In this document: positions 42,711 through 51,066 of the stretch, piece by piece
Position numbering within the stretch: the stretch's first letter is position 1
Layout of the letters: the number at the start of each line of letters is the position of its first letter
Source: Roseovarius mucosus
GTDB taxonomy: Bacteria; Pseudomonadota; Alphaproteobacteria; Rhodobacterales; Rhodobacteraceae
Direction: 5' to 3'
Assembly: GCF_002080415.1 (NCBI RefSeq)
Contig: NZ_CP020475.1
Location: forward strand, 1-64,000
Length of the DNA: 64,000 nucleotides
Translations under genes and position numbers: made by a program
Notes under the pieces: model-generated
Seen by the model: the letters and a program-made list of their open reading frames with translations, nothing else
Told to the model about the DNA's origin: nothing
The model's database searches: none

Positions 42711-43481
42711 GTGGCACCCACCGATTCCTATTTAACCGCAACAAGACTGCTGGATTTTGACTCGCCCTCAATCTCGAACCTGGTACGAGATCGTGGCTGG
42801 CATGACCTTGCCCGTGTCGACCGGATTGGCGCGGTTTATGACTTTGTCCGGAACGTGATTGCGTTCGGCTACAACCGCGTCGACGACATTCCCGCCTCTG
42901 CGGTGCTGACCGACGGCTACGGGCAGTGCAACACGAAAGGGACGCTTCTCATGGCACTGCTGCGCAGCGTAGGCATCCGCTGCCGACTGCACGGCTTCAC
43001 CATCCACAAGGCCCTGCAGCGTGGCGTGGTGCCCGAATTGGTCTACCCCCTCGCACCGTCCGAAATTCTGCACTCGTGGGTCGAAGTCGAAACAGAAGAG
43101 GGCTGGATCAATCTCGAAGGCTTCATTCTGGACGCCCCCTTCCTGCAGTCGCTTCAGAAGGAATTCAGCGAAACAGAAAGCCTTTGCGGCTACGGCGCTG
43201 GAACGGATTGCCTGAGTGCGCCACCAGTCAGTTGGAACGGCGGCAGCACTTATATTCAGAAAACCGGTATCGTTCGTGATTTTGGAACCTTTGATGCGCC
43301 CGATGACTTTTATTTGAAATATAGTCAGAACTTCGGATTTGCGCGTGACTTTCTCTATCGCCACGTCATCCGTCACTGGATGAATGCCCGGGTTCGCCGC
43401 ATCCGTCGTGGAATGTTGCCAAAGGTCCCTGGTCTCAGTCGACCGAACCACAGCCATGAGGAGAACAACCGTGCCGCATGA
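42711..43481 (+). CDS. Transglutaminase-like cysteine protease-fold protein
   Basis: 256 aa. GTG 42711 is chosen because GGAGAG sits five bases upstream and the earlier GTG (42687) is at the predicted transcript start. The transglutaminase core is visible: DGYGQCNTKGTLLMALLRSV with nucleophile Cys73, EILHSWVEVETEEGWINLEG with His121, and an Asp in FILDAP. There is no signal peptide, so it should act in the cytoplasm. Substrate unknown. Its end overlaps the start of the CDF gene, tying it to metal export. Confidence 0.82.
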   Translation: MAPTDSYLTATRLLDFDSPSISNLVRDRGWHDLARVDRIGAVYDFVRNVIAFGYNRVDDIPASAVLTDGYGQCNTKGTLLMALLRSVGIRCRLHGFTIHKALQRGVVPELVYPLAPSEILHSWVEVETEEGWINLEGFILDAPFLQSLQKEFSETESLCGYGAGTDCLSAPPVSWNGGSTYIQKTGIVRDFGTFDAPDDFYLKYSQNFGFARDFLYRHVIRHWMNARVRRIRRGMLPKVPGLSRPNHSHEENNRAA

Positions 43482-44415
43482 TCATGGCCATACCCACATT
43501 GATCCTGAATCAGGTGATCGTAGGGTCTCCATCGCAATCTGGGCCAACGGGCTTCTGACCGTCGCGCAGATCGTTGGCGGCATCCTTTCCGGCAGCCTGG
43601 CGCTGATCGCAGATGCCCTACACAATTTTTCGGACATGGCGTCACTGGTGATCGCGTTCGTTGCGCGCAAAATCGCCAGACGACCCGCCGATGAACGCAT
43701 GACATTCGGCTATGGTCGGATTGAAATCGTCGCGGCACTCATCAACTACACGACCCTGATCCTGATCGGTTTCTACCTGATCTATGAGGGTGGCATGCGG
43801 ATGATCGACCCGCCCGAGGTCGCTGGTTGGACGGTGGTGATCCTGGGCGGTGTGGCACTCGTCGTCGACACGTTGACGGCGCTGCTCACCTATTCGATGC
43901 AGAAAGGCAGTGTGAACATCCGTGCGCTTTTCCTGCACAACCTGTCGGACGCTTTGGCCTCTGTGGCAGTCATCATTGGAGGGTCCCTGATCATCCTCTA
44001 CGACATGCGATGGGTCGATCCCGCAATCACCATCGGCATTGCCCTTTACATCCTCTATCTGGCTTTCACTGAGATTGGCGGTCCGATCAGAACCCTGATG
44101 CTCGGCAGCCCACCCGACATCGACAATGCAGCCGTCGTTGAGGCGCTGCGGAGCGTCGATGGTGTAGCGGACGTTCACCACGTGCATCTGTGGCAGATGG
44201 AGGAGCACAAGGCGGCGCTGGACTGCCACGTGGTGCTGACAGCGGGCGGCTGGGGTAAAATCGAAAAGATCAAGGCAGCGATCAAGGACCGGCTGAAGGA
44301 GGACTTCAACATCGCCCATTCCAGCCTGGAGTTCGAACACGAAGACCGCGCACACGAAAACGCCGACCTCTACGGTCACGGCAAGCCTGAAGAGGAGGAG
44401 AACCGTTTTCACTGA
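43471..44415 (+). CDS. CDF family metal cation exporter (CzcD/ZitB-like)
   Basis: 314 aa from GTG 43471, with GAGGAG seven bases upstream; an ATG at 43456 is in frame but lacks a ribosome site. A His-rich N-terminus (PHDHGHTHIDPES) is followed by six helices. Metal-site residues are in LIADALHNFSDMASLVIAF (His/Asp in TM2) and FLHNLSDALASVAVIIGG (His/Asp in TM5). The cytoplasmic C-terminal domain has VHHVHLWQMEEHKAALDCHV. Likely proton-coupled export of Zn or Cd. Second gene of the promoter I operon. Confidence 0.93.
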   Translation: MPHDHGHTHIDPESGDRRVSIAIWANGLLTVAQIVGGILSGSLALIADALHNFSDMASLVIAFVARKIARRPADERMTFGYGRIEIVAALINYTTLILIGFYLIYEGGMRMIDPPEVAGWTVVILGGVALVVDTLTALLTYSMQKGSVNIRALFLHNLSDALASVAVIIGGSLIILYDMRWVDPAITIGIALYILYLAFTEIGGPIRTLMLGSPPDIDNAAVVEALRSVDGVADVHHVHLWQMEEHKAALDCHVVLTAGGWGKIEKIKAAIKDRLKEDFNIAHSSLEFEHEDRAHENADLYGHGKPEEEENRFH

Positions 44416-44849
44416 GCTTGTGAGAGGTCATGAAGGTGTGATCGACGTCGATTGCGAGTGCAAGCTAAGCGACAGCGACCTGAAACGGGTGCACGGCCTG
44501 CTTCAAGCCAGCCTGGCCTGGTCCTCGAACTCACGAGGTTCGAAGCCTTCAAGGTTCCGTCTGCTTCTGAGCCGTTGCAGAACTGCTGAGAGCCCGAATG
44601 CGTCCTATTCGCCAAACAGATTTAGGTAGAACCGATTTAAGGGCAATTCGAGACTCATTTGACGATCGAGATGGCTCGGACGCTTTGACATGCCGTGGGA
44701 TTGGCGCAGCGCGGAACGTGGCGGATGACGACGGGCGGCTCGGTCACCTCGCGATCTTGCTGACCGCCGCAACCGCAACACGCATCATCATTGTTGCAAT
44801 AGTATATTTTCGTAGGTATGCTGGGTGAAGATTGTCAAGGGTCCTTGCC
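44416..44849. other. Intergenic boundary between metal island and conjugation region
   Basis: About 430 bases without a supportable gene. Short open frames exist but have no ribosome sites or recognisable products. No MerR-type dyad or terminator is evident. It marks the change from metal genes to plasmid-type genes. Confidence 0.4.
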
Positions 44850-45605
44850 ATGCGTTTCGAATTCAAAAACCTCCCTCTGGCGGCCTTTTTAGCTCTCGCC
44901 TTGACCGGCCCAACAGTTCCGACACAAGCACGCGCCCAAACCTATCAGATCGATTGTGCCATCCTGCTGTGTTTGTCCGGTGGATGGCCAGCTTCCGTGC
45001 CCTGCGCCCGCGCACGGGCCGAGTTCATCCGGCGCATAACTCCATGGCCGGTGGAGCCGCCGCTTCAGATTTGGCGCTGCCCGATGGGTGCGTCTTACGA
45101 TGGACCTGCTAGATCGCGGCCCGCGGACCGGATCTTCGATGCCCTATATGGTGATTCAGGAACCCCTCCAAACTCTTCAACCCCGCTCTTCGATCAGGCA
45201 GCCAGGGCAGGCGGGATGCTTGGGCGCAAAGGCTCCAACGCGGCTTGGGACAACCTCGTAAGGGCTGATTACGCCCTCCAGCTCGTAAAAGACCGCGCCG
45301 ACATCGATATCAGCGGGCCGGAATTCAACTTCGTGCGTTCCATCCGCGTCTTTGACGTTCGTTATGCCCGCCAGCACGAATCCGGGCGAGATGGCGACTG
45401 CAACCGCAGCGCCGCCGTTGTCCTCGGCACCTACGGGATCCAGGGCGATTTTTCTTGGAGGGTGTCGTCACCCGCAGCGCTTCCTGATGCGCATGCCGGT
45501 CTCGAGCGATGGGGCGAGCACTGCCCGAGCATTTATCACAGATCCGTCTTCGTTGAGTGGCGTGACTATAGCGGGAATTACGGTTTTGAGCAGGTCAATT
45601 ACTGA
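44850..45605 (+). CDS. Exported hypothetical protein
   Basis: 251 aa from ATG 44850; an in-frame TTG at 44832 would add six residues. The signal peptide spans about residues 1-30 (LAAFLALALTGPTVPTQARA, then cleavage near AQT). The mature protein has several cysteines (IDCAILLCLSGG, SVPCARAR, WRCPMG), suggesting disulfides, and an EHCPSIYHRSVFVEWRDYSG ending. I do not recognise a family. It lies upstream of the virB cluster and may belong to the conjugative backbone. Confidence 0.75.
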   Translation: MRFEFKNLPLAAFLALALTGPTVPTQARAQTYQIDCAILLCLSGGWPASVPCARARAEFIRRITPWPVEPPLQIWRCPMGASYDGPARSRPADRIFDALYGDSGTPPNSSTPLFDQAARAGGMLGRKGSNAAWDNLVRADYALQLVKDRADIDISGPEFNFVRSIRVFDVRYARQHESGRDGDCNRSAAVVLGTYGIQGDFSWRVSSPAALPDAHAGLERWGEHCPSIYHRSVFVEWRDYSGNYGFEQVNY

Positions 45606-45708
45606 CTATTGAGCCGCAGCGAAGTCGCGCAGGGCCTTGTACGAAATCAAACCTGCAACGCAGGCACACTCACACAATCGAGGGCCATAAAGGCCATATT
45701 CTACCATG

Positions 45709-45933
45709 TCAGTCGTTGCGACAGGGCAGCTGCATGAGAGACGCGAAGTCAATTTCGGCTTTATCCGCATCGCAGAGCTCCGGGTAAATCTTTGAGACAC
45801 GCTGCGGGCCATGGATGTCCCACCGGATTGCCAGAGCACCTGTGTTCCAGCGATATACCCAGCCGACAATGGTTTCTTCATCGGTTGCAATCAAATTGGC
45901 GATCGCGACGCCTTCGACCTCATTTTCGTTCAC
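45709..45933 (-). CDS. Small hypothetical protein
   Basis: 74 aa, acidic, reading MNENEVEGVAIANLIATDEE then TIVGWVYRWNTGALAIRWDI. Codon use looks genuine. No recognised domain, signal or helix-turn-helix. It is on the same strand as the downstream XRE regulator. Confidence 0.5.
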   Translation of the reverse strand: MNENEVEGVAIANLIATDEETIVGWVYRWNTGALAIRWDIHGPQRVSKIYPELCDADKAEIDFASLMQLPCRND

Positions 45934-46099
45934 TGTTTACTGACTTCCTGCAATTTGGCGTTGCGGATAGCAGCTCAGATCCAAAGCGTTTGCTGCAACC
46001 GTGTGCCGGGCCTCGTTAAAATCGGTTACTGTTCGTCCTCGCGGTAACGAATTCACACCGGGAGAAGTCAGCTCCCGTGTTCTCGAAAGATGAAATGGA

Positions 46100-46357
46100 T
46101 CAAATCCGGTGGTCGGGCTCCGTGGCGGCTTCAACGATCGCCAGAACCTTGAAGGGGTCAAAGCCAATGGCGCGCGCAAGGACGACCAGCTCGACGACGT
46201 CGACCCGGCGCTGGCCGCTTTCAATGCGCGCCACAAGTGATTGATGGCACTTGAGCTTGACCGCCAAGTCCTCCTGACCGAGGCCCGCCTTGATGCGGGC
46301 GTCGACCAATGCTTGGCAGAGTGCCACCTGTCCTGTGCTTCTGATTGTCTTTGCCAC
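46100..46357 (-). CDS. XRE-family helix-turn-helix regulator
   Basis: 85 aa, GTG start at 46357. The helix-turn-helix is DARIKAGLGQEDLAVKLKCH followed by QSLVARIESGQRRVDVVEL (about residues 19-57), the typical HTH_3 layout with a conserved ESGxR turn. No extra domain. Two inverted repeats directly upstream (46359-46379 and 46401-46417) are likely its own operators. It is a candidate regulator of the neighbouring conjugation genes. Confidence 0.87.
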   Translation of the reverse strand: MAKTIRSTGQVALCQALVDARIKAGLGQEDLAVKLKCHQSLVARIESGQRRVDVVELVVLARAIGFDPFKVLAIVEAATEPDHRI

Positions 46358-46358
46358 G

Positions 46359-46379
46359 CGTCACATACCTTTTGTGACG
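46359..46379. promoter_or_regulatory. Inverted repeat at the XRE gene start
   Basis: CGTCACA-TACCTTT-TGTGACG is a perfect 7-7-7 dyad one base upstream of the GTG start, well placed for autorepression. Confidence 0.6.
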
Positions 46380-46400
46380 TCGCTAGCGGATGAAATCTGT

Positions 46401-46417
46401 TATCTAAAAAGTAGATA
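46401..46417. promoter_or_regulatory. Second inverted repeat upstream of the XRE gene
   Basis: TATCTA-AAAAG-TAGATA is a perfect 6-5-6 dyad in an AT-rich stretch that probably contains the promoter of the XRE gene. Confidence 0.5.
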
Positions 46418-46481
46418 TATGAGGGTGTTATCGGCGTCTGGTTTCCATGGGCTGCAAGTCTGATGCTCCCGAGGTTGCCCA

Positions 46482-46802
46482 TCAATCCCCTGCCAATTGC
46501 AGAAATCGGCCATAGTCCTCGCTGACTTCGCGCGCTTCCTCGAAGGCGCGGGCGCGTTCGCTGTCGAGGCAACGGAAGTAGCTCTGGATATCCTGAATGT
46601 AATCTTCGAAATCGCCACGGATGATGTCTGCATAGTCCCGCGCTGCCTGCGAATCGCTTGGCAGGAAGGGACGGGCCGGGGCGAAGCAGGATTCCGCCAA
46701 AACTGGTCCGGGAACGCAGATCAGAAGGACCATAGCTTGCAATGGGAGCAGGCCTGTCAACCTTGGGTTTCTCAAACCTGTTATCTCCTTGATCGCAGAC
46801 AC
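46482..46802 (-). CDS. Small exported hypothetical protein
   Basis: 106 aa with a signal peptide (hydrophobic LLPLQAMVLLICVPGPVLAE, cleavage near residue 36). The mature part contains two cysteines (ESCFAPARPFL and YFRCLDSERARAFEEARE) and is rich in charged helix. A related conjugation-region protein family is likely but I cannot name it. It is divergent from the virB operon. Confidence 0.7.
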   Translation of the reverse strand: MSAIKEITGLRNPRLTGLLPLQAMVLLICVPGPVLAESCFAPARPFLPSDSQAARDYADIIRGDFEDYIQDIQSYFRCLDSERARAFEEAREVSEDYGRFLQLAGD

Positions 46803-46865
46803 TGGCCGTGACTAGTGTTTGCGTGACCAAACTACAGCTAAAGCACGATATTACATCTTGCGGTT

Positions 46866-46879
46866 GATAGTATACTATC
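46866..46879. promoter_or_regulatory. Perfect palindrome in front of the virB operon
   Basis: GATAGTA/TACTATC is a 14-base uninterrupted palindrome between the divergent genes at 46802 and 46932, a probable regulator site. Confidence 0.5.
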
Positions 46880-46931
46880 GTAACTCTGGGCTTCAAGTGG
46901 GAATGCCTGGGGTCGCGCCATTGGAGAAAGC

Positions 46932-47312
46932 GTGAGCCGGGCCATGAACTGGGACATCGAAGCACCAAATGTGGTTACGGAAGCCAGGTTCCGCGAACTC
47001 GTGGAAAGCGGCTATAGCGCAGAAATCCTGTGCCAGGAGTCGGCACATAAGAAAGGCCCCAGCTATTACGGGGTCTGGATTATGCGCGTTGTCTCTGATG
47101 ATGGCGTGGAAAAGCTCCTCGTCACCGCCCGCACGCGGACGACCTACAACGATATCAAGATCCGCGAGTTCAAGACGATCTCCGGCGTGGTGTCTTTCTT
47201 TATTGGCCTTGGCTTTGCACATGTCGACCTGCCGCTTGAGGCGGGGACAAGCCGTACGCATAAACTCGCCCCGCCAGACAAAGCGCCATCAGACAAGGGC
47301 GCTGGCAGCTAA
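46932..47312 (+). CDS. Hypothetical protein, first gene of the virB operon
   Basis: 126 aa from GTG 46932, with GGAGAAA just upstream. It reads as a soluble alpha/beta protein (SYYGVWIMRVVSDDGVEKLL, VVSFFIGLGFAHVDLP) with no known domain. Its 3' end overlaps the following transglycosylase by about 90 bases in another frame. Proteins of this size often lead conjugation operons in Rhodobacterales plasmids (impression, not verified). Confidence 0.7.
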   Translation: MSRAMNWDIEAPNVVTEARFRELVESGYSAEILCQESAHKKGPSYYGVWIMRVVSDDGVEKLLVTARTRTTYNDIKIREFKTISGVVSFFIGLGFAHVDLPLEAGTSRTHKLAPPDKAPSDKGAGS

Positions 47313-47976
47313 CCTCGTCTGTCTCTGGCTGGTCGCAGCACCTGCCTCAGCGCAAATGGTCCTGGTCATGGAGAGCGACGGCTCTCTGACCCCATCCCGG
47401 TCTCAGAGCAGTTTTGCTCGGAACTACAATGACGGCATCGGTCAGGGATCGGCAGCCGACGAACTTGCGATTTTCGGCAGCGATGAAACTGTGCCAGAGC
47501 GAGAAGCGATGCGCTTTGCAGCCCGTGTCGGTCCGGCACCCCTGCCCCGTGCCGATGTCCTAAACGCCATAGAGACCACGGCCCTGCGTTATGCCAGCCA
47601 CCCCGGCCTAAGGCGCGCGGAGCTTTCCGTCACGGACTGGCTGAGCCTCTACCGCGCCAATATCGAGGTTGAGAGCGCCTATCGGCAGGATGCGATCTCA
47701 CATGCGGGCGCCATTGGCCTTGGTCAGCTGATGCCTGACACCGCGCGTGATCTGGGCGTCGACCCGCGTGACCCCCAACAGAACCTCGACGGCTCCGCCC
47801 GCTACCTCGCGATGATGCTGGAGACGTTCGGCGATCCGCATCTGGCGTTGGCGGCCTACAACGCGGGGCCGGACGCCGTGCGCCAACACGGTGGCATTCC
47901 CCCTTACCGAGAAACCCAGAACCACGTGGCCCGCGTCATGGCTGTTACGGCCCGATTGGAAGGATCAAATTCATGA
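47221..47976 (+). CDS. virB1: VirB1-like lytic transglycosylase
   Basis: 251 aa from ATG 47221, with a basic N-region and a hydrophobic signal (LAANLVCLWLVAAPASAQ). The SLT domain has YRANIEVESAYRQDAISHAG (catalytic Glu), AIGLGQLMPDTARDLGVDP and LALAAYNAGPDAVRQHGGIP. It opens the peptidoglycan layer for assembly of the secretion channel. The stop overlaps virB2 by four bases. A second transglycosylase is in the same operon at 51056. Confidence 0.88.
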   Translation: MSTCRLRRGQAVRINSPRQTKRHQTRALAANLVCLWLVAAPASAQMVLVMESDGSLTPSRSQSSFARNYNDGIGQGSAADELAIFGSDETVPEREAMRFAARVGPAPLPRADVLNAIETTALRYASHPGLRRAELSVTDWLSLYRANIEVESAYRQDAISHAGAIGLGQLMPDTARDLGVDPRDPQQNLDGSARYLAMMLETFGDPHLALAAYNAGPDAVRQHGGIPPYRETQNHVARVMAVTARLEGSNS

Positions 47977-48266
47977 GACAGATTTCAAACCTATTCATCG
48001 CAAGTTTGGCCCTCTTTCTGGTCATTTCCGAACCCGCCCTTGCGCAAAGCATCGATCTCTCCCCGATCCAGAGCTTGTTGCAGGGCATTGTCGATGCGCT
48101 GACCGGCCCTCTTGGTGTGGTCATCGCCACACTCGCGGTCCTCGGGGTCTTTCTCAGCTGGTTCTTCAACATCATCGATCTGCGCCAAGCGCTCTGGGTC
48201 CTCGTGGGCATCGCCGGTGTTGCGGCCGCCCCCACCATCGTTGCCGCGGTATTTGCCGGTGGCTGA
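47973..48266 (+). CDS. virB2: VirB2-type pilin
   Basis: 97 aa. Signal peptide (about residues 1-24, ALAQ) and two long hydrophobic helices separated by a short polar loop FNIIDLRQALW, the TrbC/VirB2 fold. It forms the conjugative pilus. ATG overlaps virB1 by four bases. Confidence 0.88.
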   Translation: MRQISNLFIASLALFLVISEPALAQSIDLSPIQSLLQGIVDALTGPLGVVIATLAVLGVFLSWFFNIIDLRQALWVLVGIAGVAAAPTIVAAVFAGG

Positions 48267-48537
48267 GCGCGCGCCTCTCTTTCTTGGGCTCGTGCGCCCG
48301 CCCAAGCTTCTTGGCCTGCCCATCATGTATGCGATGGTCTGGCTCTTCGGTTCGGTGCTCTTGTTCGTCTGGGTCCAGCACATCGCGGTGCTGGGTTTCG
48401 CGGCCCTGCTCTATCCGGTGCTGTGGAAGGCCGCAGATTGGGACCCGCGTTTCATCGACGTGATGATGACGGCCCTGCAGGAGACACCGCCCACGCGCAA
48501 CAGGTCCATCCATGGCGGGGACAGCTATGCCCCGTGA
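48259..48537 (+). CDS. virB3: VirB3-type secretion protein
   Basis: 92 aa from GTG 48259, eight bases before the virB2 stop. One or two hydrophobic segments (about residues 20-55) and the family pattern LFLGLVRPPKLLGLPIMYAM at the N-terminus, WKAADWDPRFIDVMMTALQE later. Inner-membrane component that works with VirB4. Confidence 0.88.
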   Translation: MAERAPLFLGLVRPPKLLGLPIMYAMVWLFGSVLLFVWVQHIAVLGFAALLYPVLWKAADWDPRFIDVMMTALQETPPTRNRSIHGGDSYAP

Positions 48538-50902
48538 TGACGCCCCTGATGCTGCGCTCGATCCCCGCACGATGACGCCAGAATGGTATGCGCGCGAGAC
48601 CCGCCTCGCGCATATGCTGCCCTATGTGAGCCTCGTCGACGACCAGACCGTGCGCACCCGGGTCAACGAGCTCTTCCGCTGCATCCGGCTCGAGGGGATC
48701 AACAGCTACACGACGGACGATGCCTATCTCGACAAGGTGACCGCCCTCTTTGCCCGCATCGTCGCGCAGCTCGGGCCGGAATTCAGCTATTACGTCCACA
48801 AGGTCTCCAAGGCCATCAAACCTGATCTCGACCCCATCCGTGAGGACAGCTTCGCGGGCGAGGTGGACCGGCGCTGGCGCGCGAAACTCGAGACCAGCGG
48901 GCTCCGCGACAAAACACTGACGCTCACCGTCATTCACCGCCAGCCTCCGAAAAGCCTCCTGCCGTTTCTCAGCCGCAGCGCGCCGGACCGACTGAAGGAG
49001 GAGACCCGCAAACGCCTGCAGCGCTTGGGCGAGGCCGTGAACGTCTTCCTTTCGGGGCTTACCGAGCTCAAGCCGCGCCTGCTGTCGGCTGCATCGGGGG
49101 AATTGGTGGGGTTTCTGGGCGCGCTGAACACGGGCACCGAGCTGCCGCTCTACCCTGCAAACACCTACGGCTTTTTGTCCGTCAATGTCGCCAATACCCG
49201 GGTGACGTTTCATGGCGATCATTTCGAGCTCTCTGAAGGCGTCGTGGGGCATCGCTACGGCAAAAGCTTCACCATCGGGGAATACTCCGAAGGCACCTCC
49301 TGCACCATGTTCGACATGCTGAACCTGCCGGTCGACATGATCGTGACGCACTCCTTCACGCCGATCAATTCGAACCTCATGGCCGGCCGCATCAAGCGGC
49401 AAAAGCGGCAGATGCAGGCGAGCCAGGACGCGGCCCTCTCACTCCTCGAAGCCCTCGACATCGCCGCCGATGATCTCGAGGCCAAGCGCCAGAGCTTTGG
49501 CGAGCACCACATGGTCGTGACGCTTTTCTGCGACACGCTTGACGAGCTGCAGATGCTGAGCGCCGAGATCGTGAATGCTGCCGCGACCGAGGGCGTGAAG
49601 GTGATTGCCGAGCGGGTCGCGGCCAAGGCCCATTACCTCAGCCAGCACCCCGGCAACCAGCCAAAACGCGTCCGCGCCAGCGCCGTCACCAACCGCAACT
49701 TCGCGGATTTTGCGGCCTTTCACCGGACACAGCTCGGCAAACCTTCTGAGAAAACACCCTGGGGGAAGGTCATCACCTATCTGCCCACGCCGGAGCAGAG
49801 CGCCTACCGGTTTTCCTATCACGAGCAGGGCGCGCCCGACAAAGAACCCACCAGCGGGCACACCCTGATCATGGGGCGGCCCGGGTCGGGCAAATCGGTG
49901 CTGTCCGCCTTCCTGATGACCCAAGCCCGTCGCGCAGGGGCGCGGATCTTCGTCTTCGATTACCGTCTTGGTATGGAGATGGCGGTCCGCGCGAATGGCG
50001 GGCGCTACGCGTCCCTGAACGCCGGTCAGCCCACGGGTCTCAATCCGCTCTGGACCGAGACCGATGCGCGCGGCACCGCCTGGCTCTCGGATTGGCTCAC
50101 AACCCTGCTCTACCGCGCCGACAAACCCCTGACCCCGGCGCAGACCAACCGCATACAGGAGGTCGTGCGCCAGAACGCGCAGGCCACAAACCCGGCCCTG
50201 CGGAACTGGCGGGATTTCGCATCGCTTTTTGTGTCCACCGATGATGGCGGCGATCTGCACCAGCGCCTGCTCGAGTGGACCGAAGACGGCCGCTACGGCT
50301 GGATCTTCGGGCAGAGCCTCGAGGACACGTTTTCGCTCAAGGGCGATGTCGTGGGCTTCGATCTGACCGGCATTCTCGACAGCGAGGCCGACAAGGAGCG
50401 GATGGCGGTTCTCTCCTATCTTTTCCGCCGGGTCGAACGGGAGATCGAGGATCGCCGCCCCACCATCATCGTGATCGACGAGGCCTGGAAGGCCCTCGAC
50501 AACGCGTATTTCGCCGAGCGGCTATCGAACTGGCTGGTGACCGCGCGCAAGCAGAACACCGTCGCGGTGATGATGACGCAATATGCCAGCCAGCTTGAGC
50601 GCACCCGGACCGGCAAGACCATCGTCGAAGCCGTTCCGACGCAGATCCTGCTGCCCAATATCCGCGCGCAACCTGCGGACTACGCCATGCTGAACCTTAC
50701 GGAGAAGGAGCTCGACGTCCTTCTCAACACGGGCAGCAACAGCCGCCTCGCACTGATCCGCGACGATCAGGGCTCAATCGTGGTCGATGCCGATTTGAGC
50801 GCCCTTGGGCCCAATCTCACCATCCTCGGCGGCATGGAGAAAGGCGAGGCGCTCGTCGGCGCCGATTACCGCGACCGCCCAGATTTTTGGAGGCTTTCAT
50901 GA
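48527..50902 (+). CDS. virB4: VirB4-type secretion ATPase
   Basis: 791 aa from ATG 48527, with GGGGA a few bases upstream; an ATG at 48512 is in frame. N-terminal CagE_TrbE_VirB domain, then a RecA-like ATPase with Walker A GRPGSGKS (450-457) and Walker B IIVIDEAWKAL (Asp651, Glu652). A MMTQYASQLERTRTGKTIVE segment follows, typical of VirB4. It powers pilus assembly and substrate transfer. Overlaps virB3 and the small lipoprotein gene. Confidence 0.94.
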   Translation: MPRDDAPDAALDPRTMTPEWYARETRLAHMLPYVSLVDDQTVRTRVNELFRCIRLEGINSYTTDDAYLDKVTALFARIVAQLGPEFSYYVHKVSKAIKPDLDPIREDSFAGEVDRRWRAKLETSGLRDKTLTLTVIHRQPPKSLLPFLSRSAPDRLKEETRKRLQRLGEAVNVFLSGLTELKPRLLSAASGELVGFLGALNTGTELPLYPANTYGFLSVNVANTRVTFHGDHFELSEGVVGHRYGKSFTIGEYSEGTSCTMFDMLNLPVDMIVTHSFTPINSNLMAGRIKRQKRQMQASQDAALSLLEALDIAADDLEAKRQSFGEHHMVVTLFCDTLDELQMLSAEIVNAAATEGVKVIAERVAAKAHYLSQHPGNQPKRVRASAVTNRNFADFAAFHRTQLGKPSEKTPWGKVITYLPTPEQSAYRFSYHEQGAPDKEPTSGHTLIMGRPGSGKSVLSAFLMTQARRAGARIFVFDYRLGMEMAVRANGGRYASLNAGQPTGLNPLWTETDARGTAWLSDWLTTLLYRADKPLTPAQTNRIQEVVRQNAQATNPALRNWRDFASLFVSTDDGGDLHQRLLEWTEDGRYGWIFGQSLEDTFSLKGDVVGFDLTGILDSEADKERMAVLSYLFRRVEREIEDRRPTIIVIDEAWKALDNAYFAERLSNWLVTARKQNTVAVMMTQYASQLERTRTGKTIVEAVPTQILLPNIRAQPADYAMLNLTEKELDVLLNTGSNSRLALIRDDQGSIVVDADLSALGPNLTILGGMEKGEALVGADYRDRPDFWRLS

Positions 50903-51066
50903 TCCGTATTCTTATCGCTTTGGCTGCGCTCGGCGCGCTGGCCTCCTGCACCCAGTATCGGGAGCCGCAGGCCAATTGCTTCACGTTCCTTGCGTCCACA
51001 GCACCCATCGCGCCTGATTGTGACTTCACGCCCCTTGGCACCCCGGAGGGGGACATTGAAGTCTAG
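50899..51066 (+). CDS. Small lipoprotein, VirB7-like
   Basis: 55 aa. MIRILIALAALGALASC ends in a lipobox (LASC, Cys17), followed by TQYREPQANCFTFLASTAPI and a third Cys in APDCDFTP. The ATG overlaps the virB4 stop (ATGA) and the TAG overlaps the following gene, so it is clearly translated. Size, lipobox and extra cysteines suit VirB7, which pairs with VirB9 in the outer-membrane core. Family assignment is by position. Confidence 0.75.
   Translation: MIRILIALAALGALASCTQYREPQANCFTFLASTAPIAPDCDFTPLGTPEGDIEV

Noticed and set aside
44420..44629. Possible 69-aa gene after the CDF exporter
   Set aside because: Begins only five bases after the CDF stop but has no ribosome site, no domain and Ser/Arg-rich shadow-like composition.
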